From the NCBI RefSeq assembly GCF_013404085.1, contig NZ_JABFHO010000001.1:186001-250000 (forward strand): 64,000 nucleotides of DNA. Reading direction: 5' to 3'. A model generated the notes under the pieces. That model did not search any database and was not told where the DNA came from. It saw nothing but the letters and a program-made list of their open reading frames with translations. Source of the stretch: Winogradskyella helgolandensis (lineage in GTDB: Bacteria > Bacteroidota > Bacteroidia > Flavobacteriales > Flavobacteriaceae). Both the position numbers and the translations under genes were made by a program. Positions 9,362 through 16,629 of the stretch are shown piece by piece (within the stretch, counting starts at the first letter, position 1; each line of letters begins with the position of its first letter).

Positions 9362-9522
9362 TGGCATTACTTAAAACCATTCAGTTAATCAATTTTAATT
9401 TTTTCACTTTGAACAATTCAACATCTTTATCTCCCTTTTCAATTTTAGTAAACCCTAATACTAAAGCAGATTTTGTACGCCATATTTTAAGTCGTCGCCC
9501 GGAAGGGTATAATCTATATTAG
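9361..9522 (+). CDS. Small ORF (53 aa) coupled to the Arg leader
   Basis: Its ATG shares one base with the leader peptide stop (TAATG), the usual arrangement for translational coupling. It stays open for 53 codons across AT-rich DNA with no internal stop, ending at TAG 9520-9522. The N-terminal half is hydrophobic and Asn/Phe-rich; the C-terminal half contains NTKADFVRHILSRRPEGY, which looks more protein-like than random translation. I recognise no family. It may be a real small protein or a translated control element whose ribosome traffic affects downstream RNA folding. Confidence 0.4.
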   Translation: MALLKTIQLINFNFFTLNNSTSLSPFSILVNPNTKADFVRHILSRRPEGYNLY

Positions 9523-9591
9523 GAACTTAGGTGTGTCCAGTTCTTCATTTCAAGAAAATCAAACATTTTATAATCTAAAAAAACAATCACA

Positions 9592-10254
9592 ATGAAAATT
9601 GTAATTGCTGATAAATCACATAGCATTTATGCAGATCTCATTTGCGAAACTATCGCAGATGCTGCTACAGTTAGAGGTACTGGTATCGCAAAACGAAAAC
9701 CAGAATACATCATTACAAAGATGGAAAATGGTAATGCCGTTATTGCTTTAGAAGGCGATAAATTTGCAGGCTTCTGCTATATTGAAGCATGGAGTCATGG
9801 TAAATTTGTAGCAAATTCAGGCTTAATTGTGCATCCTGATTTCAGAAATATAGGCTTAGCTAAACAAATTAAAAAAGTAATTTTTGATCACTCAAGAACA
9901 AAATTCCCAAACTCTAAAGTTTTTAGTATTACAACTGGTTTAGCCGTTATGAAAATGAATAGCGAGTTAGGTTATAAACCCGTTACGTTTTCAGAGTTAA
10001 CAGATGACCAATCCTTTTGGAAAGGTTGCCAAACTTGTAAAAACTTTGATGTTCTAACAAGAACAGAGCAAAAAATGTGCTTATGCACAGGGATGCTCTA
10101 CGATCCGGCTAAAGCTGAAATACCAAAACCAAAAGAACACACTAAAGAACACACTAAAGATCGTGCTTATGATAAAAAAGTGTGGACGCGATTAAAACTT
10201 ATAAAACAGAATATGTTTTTAAAAAAAGACAATAAAGATGAACCGAGCAATTAA
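9592..10254 (+). CDS. GNAT-family acyltransferase, candidate N-acylglutamate synthase
   Basis: The 220-residue protein has a GNAT fold in its first 135 residues. VHPDFRNIGLAKQI (80-93) carries the pyrophosphate-binding loop for acyl-CoA. A Cys pattern follows, CQTC at 146-149 and CLC at 163-165, which may bind a metal. The tail (from about 175) is charged and Lys-rich. It is the first gene of the arg operon, which has argB, argC, argD and argE but neither argA nor argJ, so the first acylation of glutamate needs a gene and this one fits. From memory, genetic work in other Bacteroidota assigned this step to a GNAT in this position. Acetyl- versus succinyl-CoA use is open. Confidence 0.75.
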   Translation: MKIVIADKSHSIYADLICETIADAATVRGTGIAKRKPEYIITKMENGNAVIALEGDKFAGFCYIEAWSHGKFVANSGLIVHPDFRNIGLAKQIKKVIFDHSRTKFPNSKVFSITTGLAVMKMNSELGYKPVTFSELTDDQSFWKGCQTCKNFDVLTRTEQKMCLCTGMLYDPAKAEIPKPKEHTKEHTKDRAYDKKVWTRLKLIKQNMFLKKDNKDEPSN

Positions 10255-10299
10255 ATGCGAACACATTTTACAATTGAAAAACAATAAAAGCGAAAAATG
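10237..10299 (+). repeat. Direct repeat copy 1, GNAT-argG junction
   Basis: The 63 bp running from the last six codons of the GNAT gene to the argG ATG recur at 12632-12695, ending at the proC ATG. They start with GATGAACCGAGCA, share AATGCGAACACATTTTAC, and differ by about four substitutions and a few single-base gaps. The copy here overlaps coding sequence, which suggests it may be the older one. Confidence 0.85.
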
Positions 10300-11478
10300 A
10301 ATAAAAAATTAGTTATAGCATATAGTGGAGGATTAGACACATCTTACTGCGCTGTGAGCTTAAGTAAAGCCGGCTACGATGTACATGCGGTTAGCGTAAA
10401 CACAGGTGGCTTTACAACCGACGAAATTAAAACGATTGAAAGTAATGCCTATAAAATGGGCGTTTCGACATATAAAAATATTGATGCCATTGCATCGTAT
10501 TACGATAAAGTGATTAAGTATTTAATCTTTGGAAATGTATTGAAGAACAATACGTATCCATTATCTGTAAGTGCCGAGCGAATTATCCAAGCTATTGAAA
10601 TTGTTCAATATGCCAAAAGTATTGATGCCAAATATATTGCACACGGAAGTACTGGCGCAGGAAACGACCAAGTGCGATTTGATATGATTTTTCAAACCTT
10701 AGCACCAGAAATCGAAATCATTACTCCTATTAGAGATGGGAAATTAACCAGACAACAAGAAATTGATTACCTCGTTGAAAATGGTATCGATATGTCATGG
10801 AACAAAGCCAAATACTCAGTTAATAAAGGCCTTTGGGGAACGAGTGTTGGCGGAGAAGAAACATTAACGTCTGAAAAACCATTACCAGATTCTGCTTACC
10901 CTTCACAGTTAAAACATTCAGATCCTGAAAAAGTGGCTTTAACTTTTTCTAAAGGTGAATTGGTTGCTATAAACGGAGAAGAAAACAGTCCGGAAGTTAA
11001 TATTGAAGTTTTAAACAACTTAGCTTCAGCTTATGCTATTGGCAGAGATATTCATGTAGGAGATACGATTGTTGGTATTAAAGGACGGGTTGGTTTTGAA
11101 GCTGCCGCAGCTTTAATTACCATCAAAGCACATCACCTCTTAGAAAAACATACCTTAACGAAATGGCAATTACAACATAAAGATTATTTATCTAGTTTCT
11201 ACGGTATGCATTTGCACGAAGGCCAATATTTGGATCCTGTAATGCGAGATATGGAAGCCTTTTTACAGAGTAGTCAAGATAAAGTTTCAGGAGAAGTTAT
11301 CGTAACACTTAAGCCTTATCATTTCTCATTAGATGGTATTAAATCTGAACACGATTTAATGAATGCGAAGTTCGGAAGTTATGGCGAAGAAAATAAAGGT
11401 TGGACTGCAGACGAAGCCAAAGGGTTTATAAAAATATTTGGCAATCAAAACAAGATTTATCAGCAAGTCAATAACTAA
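10297..11478 (+). CDS. argG: Argininosuccinate synthase
   Basis: This ATP-dependent ligase joins citrulline and aspartate, the penultimate step to arginine. The P-loop AYSGGLDTS lies at residues 8-16, the usual place for ArgG. The 393 residues match the family length of about 400. The gap to the GNAT gene is 42 bp. In the N-acyl pathway of Bacteroidota, citrulline arrives after deacylation of N-acylcitrulline by ArgE. The second gene of the operon, it lies next to the leader and would be directly affected by attenuation. Confidence 0.97.
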   Translation: MNKKLVIAYSGGLDTSYCAVSLSKAGYDVHAVSVNTGGFTTDEIKTIESNAYKMGVSTYKNIDAIASYYDKVIKYLIFGNVLKNNTYPLSVSAERIIQAIEIVQYAKSIDAKYIAHGSTGAGNDQVRFDMIFQTLAPEIEIITPIRDGKLTRQQEIDYLVENGIDMSWNKAKYSVNKGLWGTSVGGEETLTSEKPLPDSAYPSQLKHSDPEKVALTFSKGELVAINGEENSPEVNIEVLNNLASAYAIGRDIHVGDTIVGIKGRVGFEAAAALITIKAHHLLEKHTLTKWQLQHKDYLSSFYGMHLHEGQYLDPVMRDMEAFLQSSQDKVSGEVIVTLKPYHFSLDGIKSEHDLMNAKFGSYGEENKGWTADEAKGFIKIFGNQNKIYQQVNN

Positions 11479-11481
11479 ATA

Positions 11482-11514
11482 AGACCTCGCAGGTTTTTAA
11501 AACCGAGCAGGTCT
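11482..11514. repeat. ACCT..CAGGT spacer palindrome (argG-argC)
   Basis: AGACCT and AGGTCT close the ends and GGTTTT/AAAACC the inner stem, with a mismatched middle. It begins four bases after the argG stop. It belongs to the family also seen at 12553-12585, 15775-15804 and 17696-17730, with the strong terminator-like version at 6129-6188. Confidence 0.8.
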
Positions 11515-11540
11515 GAACAAAGTGTAATCAAATAAAGATA

Positions 11541-11554
11541 ACCGTTTTCACGGT
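11541..11554 (+). repeat. Pre-start hairpin before argC
   Basis: ACCGT-TTTC-ACGGT forms a 5-bp hairpin, followed by CACTGAG and the argC ATG. It has the same layout as the hairpins before argF' and argB, with a different but still fully paired stem. Confidence 0.65.
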
Positions 11555-11561
11555 CACTGAG

Positions 11562-12545
11562 ATGAAAAAACTAAAAGCAGGCATTATAGGAGGAGCTGGT
11601 TACACAGCTGGCGAATTAATAAGATTATTGATTCATCACTCTAAAGTAGAAATCGACTTTGTTTATAGTACATCTAATGCTGGAAATAAAGTAAGTAAGG
11701 TGCATCAAGATTTATTAGGATCTACCGATTTAGAGTTTTCAAGCGAAATTAATCCTAAAATTGATGTGTTGTTCTTGTGTTTAGGCCACGGCAACTCAAA
11801 AACTTTTTTGGAACAAAACAGTTTTTCTGAAACGACAAAGATTATCGATTTAAGTAATGATTTTAGATTAACGGGTGATTCAAATTTTGATGGAAAACCA
11901 TTCATTTATGGACTTCCCGAACTGAATAAAACAGCGATTCAAAAAGCGAATTACATTGCAAATCCAGGTTGTTTTGCTACTGCTATTCAAATGGCTTTAT
12001 TGCCTTTAGCACAAGCAAATGTATTAAAAAATGACGTTCATATTAATGCTGTAACAGGCGCAACTGGCGCAGGAACCTCATTATCAACTACAACACATTT
12101 TACCTGGAGAGATAATAATTTTTCACATTACAAAGCCTTTACACATCAGCATTTAGGCGAAATCAATCAAACGGTAAATGGGTTACAATCGGATTTTAGT
12201 TCAGAAATCATTTTTATGCCAAATCGCGGCGATTTTTCAAGAGGAATTTTTGCTACACTTTACACCAAATTTGAAGGTAGTTTAGAAGACGCAAAAACAT
12301 TGTATTCAGATTTTTATAAAGATGCTGCTTTTACTTTTGTTTCTGACGAAGAGATTCATTTAAAACAAGTGGTTAATACTAATAAATGCATCCTTCATTT
12401 ACATAAACATGAAAACAAATTATTAGTTACAAGCATCATTGATAATTTATTAAAAGGCGCATCAGGACAAGCGATTCAAAATATGAATTTAATGTATGGT
12501 TTTGAAGAAACTGAAGGTTTACGATTAAAAGCTAATTATTTTTAA
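11562..12545 (+). CDS. argC: N-acyl-gamma-glutamyl-phosphate reductase
   Basis: This NADPH-dependent reductase makes N-acyl-glutamate semialdehyde from the ArgB product. The Rossmann motif GIIGGAGYTAGELIRLL starts at residue 7 and the catalytic Cys137 is in NPGCFAT. At 327 residues it is of usual length. It lies 83 bp after argG; that gap is filled by a spacer palindrome and a pre-start hairpin. Whether the acyl group is acetyl or succinyl cannot be told from ArgC; the ArgF' type argues for an N-acyl route in either case. Confidence 0.96.
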   Translation: MKKLKAGIIGGAGYTAGELIRLLIHHSKVEIDFVYSTSNAGNKVSKVHQDLLGSTDLEFSSEINPKIDVLFLCLGHGNSKTFLEQNSFSETTKIIDLSNDFRLTGDSNFDGKPFIYGLPELNKTAIQKANYIANPGCFATAIQMALLPLAQANVLKNDVHINAVTGATGAGTSLSTTTHFTWRDNNFSHYKAFTHQHLGEINQTVNGLQSDFSSEIIFMPNRGDFSRGIFATLYTKFEGSLEDAKTLYSDFYKDAAFTFVSDEEIHLKQVVNTNKCILHLHKHENKLLVTSIIDNLLKGASGQAIQNMNLMYGFEETEGLRLKANYF

Positions 12546-12552
12546 CAAACAT

Positions 12553-12585
12553 AGACCTTGCAGGTTTATAAAACCTAGCAGGTCT
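12553..12585. repeat. ACCT..CAGGT spacer palindrome (argC-proC)
   Basis: AGACC..GCAGGTTT and AAACCTAGCAGGTCT lie eight bases after the argC stop. Same family and same post-stop placement as the copies after argG, argF' and argE. Confidence 0.8.
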
Positions 12586-12631
12586 AAACCAAAATATAGA
12601 TTCTTCCCTTCGCAGAAATGACAAAAAATAA

Positions 12632-12695
12632 GATGAACCGAGCATTTTTAATGCGAACACATTTTACCATTAAAAAACAATAGAAAAGCAAAATG
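12632..12695 (+). repeat. Direct repeat copy 2, before proC
   Basis: These 64 bp end at the proC ATG and are about 85-90 percent identical by eye to the GNAT-argG junction at 10237-10299. The segment starts GATGAACCGAGCA, as the 3' end of the GNAT gene does, but here it is non-coding. It contains a small hairpin, GCATT-TTT-AATGC. Confidence 0.85.
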
Positions 12696-13493
12696 AAAAT
12701 AGCAATCATAGGCACAGGCAATTTAGGCAAGTCCATAGCAAAAGGACTCATCACTAATAATGCTATCACAACATTATACTTAACTAAACGAAACTTAGAT
12801 GGTATTCAAGATTTAGACGGTTATAAGAATGTAGTACTAACAACCGACAATATTGAAGCGGTTAAGCACTCTGACATTTTAATATTCGCTGTTCAACCCG
12901 CGCATTTTGAAAAAATTTTAAATGATGTAAAACCTCATTTAACAGAAAAACATGTTTTAATTTCTACTATAACAGGATTTTCAATTTCACGCATTGAGGA
13001 TCAAGTTGGAAGCGATCAATTTATAATTAGAGCCATGCCAAACACAGCCATTGCTGTTGGTAAATCTATGACGTGTATGTGCAGTAATGAATTAGGAAAA
13101 AAACGTATTCCTATTGCCGAAGCTATTTTTAACCGATTGGGTCATACATTGGCGATTCCAGAAACGCAGATGCAAGCAGCCACCGTAGTTTGTGCGAGCG
13201 GCATTGCATTTTGGATGCGACTAATTAGAGCGACGACGCAAGCAGCAATTCAGTTAGGTTTTGACGCCAAAGAAGCGCAAGAGTTAGCCATGTACACTAG
13301 TGAAGGAGCTGCTAACTTGCTGATAGAAAACGGCAATCATCCAGAAGAAGAAATTGACCGTGTTACCACACCAAAAGGTTGTACCATTGAAGGGTTAAAT
13401 GAAATGGAACACAAAGGATTGAGCTCATCTTTAATTCAAGGTATGGTCGCTTCGTTTAATAAGATTAGCAATATTAAGAAAGAGCAAATCTGA
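12693..13493 (+). CDS. proC: Pyrroline-5-carboxylate reductase
   Basis: It reduces 1-pyrroline-5-carboxylate to proline with NAD(P)H. The Rossmann glycine motif IGTGNLGKS is at residues 6-14; GASG-like TVVCASGIAFWMRL and the C-terminal TPKGCTIEGLNEME are family landmarks. The 266 residues are the usual length. It lies inside the arginine operon, between argC and argD, which links proline formation to glutamate semialdehyde and ornithine chemistry. Its upstream 63 bp duplicate the argG junction, a hint that the gene joined the operon by recombination. Confidence 0.94.
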   Translation: MKIAIIGTGNLGKSIAKGLITNNAITTLYLTKRNLDGIQDLDGYKNVVLTTDNIEAVKHSDILIFAVQPAHFEKILNDVKPHLTEKHVLISTITGFSISRIEDQVGSDQFIIRAMPNTAIAVGKSMTCMCSNELGKKRIPIAEAIFNRLGHTLAIPETQMQAATVVCASGIAFWMRLIRATTQAAIQLGFDAKEAQELAMYTSEGAANLLIENGNHPEEEIDRVTTPKGCTIEGLNEMEHKGLSSSLIQGMVASFNKISNIKKEQI

Positions 13494-13545
13494 TATGATT
13501 TCCCTACAAGGTTTTTGAAACTTTTCAGGATAAAAAATAAAAAAT

Positions 13546-14679
13546 ATGAGTTTATTTAATGTATATCCACTATTTGACATCACACCTGTAAGTGCAAAAG
13601 ATGTTTACGTTTACGACGACAAAAATGTTGAGTATCTAGATTTATACGGAGGACACGCGGTGATTTCTATTGGACATTCACACCCAAAATATGTATCAGC
13701 TATTTCTAATCAAGTTGAAAAATTAGGTTTTTATAGTAATGCGATTCAAAATCCATTACAAGTTGAATTAGCAGATAAATTAGAAGCGCTTTCTGACTGT
13801 AAAGATTACCAATTATTTTTGTGTAATTCTGGAGCAGAAGCGAATGAAAATGCTCTAAAACTAGCGTCATTCCACAATGGAAAAAAGAAAGTTTTAGCGT
13901 TTAAAAATTCATTTCACGGCAGAACATCTGCTGCAGTAGCTGCCACCGACAACCCAAAAATTGTAGCACCAATTAATGCACAACAACATGTTGACTTTGT
14001 AGAATTAGGCGATTTAGATACTGTTGAACAAATTTTGAAACAGAACGAAACTTGTGCTATAATTGTCGAATTTATACAAGGAGTTGGCGGTTTAGATCAA
14101 AGCACTACAGAATTCTATCAAGGTCTCGAAACACTTTGCAAGCACTACAACACAGCCTTAATCGCTGACGAAGTACAATCTGGATTCGGTAGAACTGGCG
14201 ACTTTTTCGCTTTTCAAAAACACAACATTACACCAGATATTATCTCAATTGCCAAAGGAATGGGAAATGGGTTTCCAGTTGGAGGGATTTTAATACACCC
14301 TTCAATTAAAGCCTCTTTTGGTTTATTAGGAACCACATTTGGAGGTAATCATTTAGCATGCGCTGCAACATTATCTGTTTTAGACGTTTTAGAAGAAGAA
14401 AACTTAATGGAAAATGCTCATAACATTTCAGATTATTTTCTAGAAAAAGCCAAAGGATTACCCAACTTAAAATCGATTAAAGGTCGTGGTTTAATGATTG
14501 GATTGGAATTTGATTTTCCAATTTCCGAATTGAGAAAAAAATTAATTTTCGATCATCATATTTTCACAGGAAGTGCAAAGAATCCAAATTTGATACGTAT
14601 TCTTCCTCCATTAACGATTCAGAAAAAACACATTGATGTCTTTTTTGAAGCGTTAGAAAAAGAATTAAATAAATTGTAA
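13546..14679 (+). CDS. argD: N-acylornithine aminotransferase
   Basis: This class III PLP aminotransferase transfers an amino group from glutamate to N-acyl-glutamate semialdehyde. Lys237 in SIAKGMGNGFPVGG is the PLP lysine and Asp208 in ADEVQSGFGRTG contacts the ring nitrogen; NSGAEANE (94-101) and FHGRT (123-127) are also present. The 377 residues fit ArgD. It lies 52 bp after proC. The long palindrome at 14697-14777 follows it. Succinyl- or acetyl-ornithine preference is not decided by these motifs. Confidence 0.95.
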   Translation: MSLFNVYPLFDITPVSAKDVYVYDDKNVEYLDLYGGHAVISIGHSHPKYVSAISNQVEKLGFYSNAIQNPLQVELADKLEALSDCKDYQLFLCNSGAEANENALKLASFHNGKKKVLAFKNSFHGRTSAAVAATDNPKIVAPINAQQHVDFVELGDLDTVEQILKQNETCAIIVEFIQGVGGLDQSTTEFYQGLETLCKHYNTALIADEVQSGFGRTGDFFAFQKHNITPDIISIAKGMGNGFPVGGILIHPSIKASFGLLGTTFGGNHLACAATLSVLDVLEEENLMENAHNISDYFLEKAKGLPNLKSIKGRGLMIGLEFDFPISELRKKLIFDHHIFTGSAKNPNLIRILPPLTIQKKHIDVFFEALEKELNKL

Positions 14680-14696
14680 CATGAAACTGTGAAAAA

Positions 14697-14777
14697 ACAC
14701 CCCCTCAAGTCCCCTCAAGGGGACAATCCACTCAGACGAATTGGACAATTGTCCCCTTGAGGGGACTTTAGGGGTGT
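14697..14777. repeat. Large near-perfect palindrome between argD and argF'
   Basis: A 31-nt left arm (14697-14727) and a 30-nt right arm (14748-14777) are reverse complements except for about two positions, around a 20-base loop. Each arm contains the smaller palindrome GTCCCCT..AGGGGAC. The GC-rich sequence contrasts sharply with its AT-rich surroundings. It looks like a mobile spacer repeat; as RNA it would form a very stable hairpin in the middle of the operon. Confidence 0.9.
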
Positions 14778-14806
14778 AAACGTAAAGAAAGTCAAACTAA
14801 AAGTTA

Positions 14807-14820
14807 CCCACTTTCGTGGG
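14807..14820 (+). repeat. Pre-start hairpin before argF'
   Basis: CCCAC-TTTC-GTGGG is followed by CACGAAG and the argF' ATG. Layout as before argB and argC; stem sequence differs but pairing is kept. A GTG inside the right arm (14816) would open the reading frame four codons early but is an unlikely start. Confidence 0.7.
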
Positions 14821-14827
14821 CACGAAG

Positions 14828-15763
14828 ATGAAAAATTACACCAAAATAAAAGACATTTCAAACCTATCTGAAACCATAAAGGAAGCTATTTTACTAAAAA
14901 TGAATCCTTTTGAATTTCAAGATTTAGGAAAACATAAAACCTTAGTAATGCTCTTTTTTAATTCGAGTTTAAGAACCCGATTAAGCACCGAAAAAGCAGC
15001 AAAAAACTTAGGCATGGATGTCATGATTTTAAACGTGAATGATGCCTGGAATATTGAGTTTGAAGATGGCTCAATTATGAATGGGAACTCATCGGAACAC
15101 ATTAAAGAAGCCGCACAAGTGATTTCGCAATATGCAGATATCATTGCTGTAAGAGCATTTCCAACATTACAAGATAAAGCTAAAGATGAATCAGAATACA
15201 TTCTCAATAACTTTAAAAAATACGCAACTGTTCCAATCGTGAATATGGAAAGTGCAACAGCACATCCATTGCAAGCTTTAGCAGATGCAATAACTATTTC
15301 TGAACTAACTGAAAACGCTAGACCAAAAGTGGTTATTTCTTGGGCACCACACCCAAAAGCATTGCCACAAGCCGTCCCAAATTCGTTTGTAGAAATGATG
15401 CAACATTTAGAGGTTGATTTAACCATCACACATCCTAAAGGTTATGAATTAAGTGAAGACATCACTAAAGACACACCAATAAATTACAATCAAGAGGACG
15501 CTTTAAAAGATGCTGATTTTGTTTATGTAAAAAACTGGAGTAGTTACAATGACTACGGAAAAATATTGAGTCAGGATAACAATTGGATGATGACCAGGTC
15601 GAAATTAGGTCATGCAAAATTTATGCATTGCTTACCTGTAAGACGAAATGTAATTGTTGAAGATGCGGTATTAGATAGTGATCAGTCTGTGGTGATTAAA
15701 CAAGCGAACAATAGAACGTATGCTGCCCAAGTTGTTTTGAAACAGATTTTAGAGGATTTATAA
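14828..15763 (+). CDS. argF': N-acylornithine carbamoyltransferase (acetyl/succinyl type)
   Basis: The 311-residue protein belongs to the acylornithine transcarbamylases known from Bacteroides (N-succinylornithine) and Xanthomonas (N-acetylornithine). It carbamoylates the acylated ornithine. NSSLRTRLSTEKAA (about 45-58) is the carbamoyl phosphate loop of this group, and FMHCLPVRRN near residue 266 is the partner motif. The position separating the two specificities, Pro90 in B. fragilis and Glu92 in Xanthomonas as I recall, aligns here with Ser89 in GNSSEH. Start: ATG 14828 is preferred over the GTG at 14816, which lies in a hairpin. Confidence 0.93.
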   Translation: MKNYTKIKDISNLSETIKEAILLKMNPFEFQDLGKHKTLVMLFFNSSLRTRLSTEKAAKNLGMDVMILNVNDAWNIEFEDGSIMNGNSSEHIKEAAQVISQYADIIAVRAFPTLQDKAKDESEYILNNFKKYATVPIVNMESATAHPLQALADAITISELTENARPKVVISWAPHPKALPQAVPNSFVEMMQHLEVDLTITHPKGYELSEDITKDTPINYNQEDALKDADFVYVKNWSSYNDYGKILSQDNNWMMTRSKLGHAKFMHCLPVRRNVIVEDAVLDSDQSVVIKQANNRTYAAQVVLKQILEDL

Positions 15764-15774
15764 TCCGGCTATCT

Positions 15775-15804
15775 GACCTAGCAGGTTTTAAAACCTTGCA
15801 GGTC
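15775..15804. repeat. ACCT..CAGGT spacer palindrome (argF'-argB)
   Basis: GACCTAGCAGGTTTT and AAAACCTTGCAGGTC meet directly with no loop between arms; a mismatched GCA core lies in each arm. It begins 12 bases after the argF' stop. A TTG in the right arm (15796) opens the argB frame early and is an artefact. Confidence 0.8.
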
Positions 15805-15832
15805 TTAAAAAAAAGTAGAAATCAAAAAGATA

Positions 15833-15846
15833 CTCGCTTTCGCGAG
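15833..15846 (+). repeat. Pre-start hairpin before argB
   Basis: CTCGC-TTTC-GCGAG is followed by CACAAG and the argB ATG. It differs from the argF' copy (CCCAC/GTGGG) at matching positions in both arms, so the stem is preserved. Confidence 0.7.
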
Positions 15847-15852
15847 CACAAG

Positions 15853-16629
15853 ATGAAAACATTAAAAGTCATAAAAATAGGAGGAAACATCATCGACAAT
15901 GAAGAAGCATTAGCTGCATTCATTAAAAAATTCTCAACTATAGAAGGACCAAAAGTTTTGGTTCATGGAGGTGGAAAATTGGCAACTAAATTAGCTAGCC
16001 AAATGAATATCCCTGTACAAATGAATGAAGGCAGACGAATCACAGATGTAGCAACCTTAGACATCATCACTATGGTTTATGCTGGAAAAATTAATAAAAC
16101 TATTGTAGCCCAATTACAGGCTAATGATTGTAATGCTATCGGATTTTCTGGCGCTGATGGCAACACCATAATTTCTGAAAAACGCCCAATAAAAACTATT
16201 GATTACGGTTTTGTTGGAGATGTTATAAAAGTAAACACAGAAACTTTACAAATCTTATTAAACAACCATATTACACCTGTTTTTTGTGCCATTACTCATG
16301 ATGCAAACGGACAATTACTGAATACGAATGCCGATACTGTAGCTTCAGAATTAGCCATTGGTTTATCATCAATTTGTAACACCGAATTATATTATTGTTT
16401 CGAAAAAAACGGTGTATTAGAAGATGTTGACAATGAAGATTCTGTAATTGAAAACATCAACACAGAAAGCTATAAAACATTAAAGAATAACAACATCATA
16501 TTCGAAGGCATGTTACCTAAATTAGATAATTGCTTTCATGCTATAAATAAAAATGTTCAAAAAGTTTGTATCGGAAAATCAGACATGCTTTTCAATACAA
16601 ACAGTAAACACACAACCATAACCCAATGA
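15853..16629 (+). CDS. argB: N-acylglutamate kinase
   Basis: This amino-acid kinase phosphorylates the gamma-carboxylate of N-acylglutamate. IKIGGNIID (7-15) and VHGGGKLATKLA (37-48) are the ATP and substrate glycine loops. From the ATG at 15853 it has 258 residues, the E. coli-like short form, so it lacks the N-terminal helix linked with hexameric, arginine-inhibited ArgB; weaker feedback at this step is inferred. A TTG further upstream would add 19 unconserved residues encoded by two repeats and is rejected. The stop overlaps the argE start by four bases (ATGA). Confidence 0.95.
   Translation: MKTLKVIKIGGNIIDNEEALAAFIKKFSTIEGPKVLVHGGGKLATKLASQMNIPVQMNEGRRITDVATLDIITMVYAGKINKTIVAQLQANDCNAIGFSGADGNTIISEKRPIKTIDYGFVGDVIKVNTETLQILLNNHITPVFCAITHDANGQLLNTNADTVASELAIGLSSICNTELYYCFEKNGVLEDVDNEDSVIENINTESYKTLKNNNIIFEGMLPKLDNCFHAINKNVQKVCIGKSDMLFNTNSKHTTITQ

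Larger units (their letters stand above)
9165..9591 (+). promoter_or_regulatory. Leader region of the arginine operon
   Basis: This 427-bp gap before the first arg gene holds an ArgR-like palindrome (9221-9235), an arginine-rich leader ORF (9296-9361), a small ORF coupled to it (9361-9522), and a weak stem near 9523-9543 (GAACT..AGTTC). No exact Bacteroidota promoter and no classical U-tract terminator are visible. GCGACG (9350-9355), inside the leader's last Arg codons, is complementary to CGTCGC (9493-9498), which would allow long-range RNA pairing. Confidence 0.6.

Noticed and set aside
14816..14827. GTG start four codons before argF' ATG
   Set aside because: The GTG lies inside the right arm of the pre-start hairpin; the ATG at 14828 is better placed.
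15796..15852. N-terminal extension of argB from a TTG
   Set aside because: The 19 extra residues are encoded by two palindromic repeats and are not part of the kinase fold; ATG 15853 directly precedes the conserved IKIGG motif.
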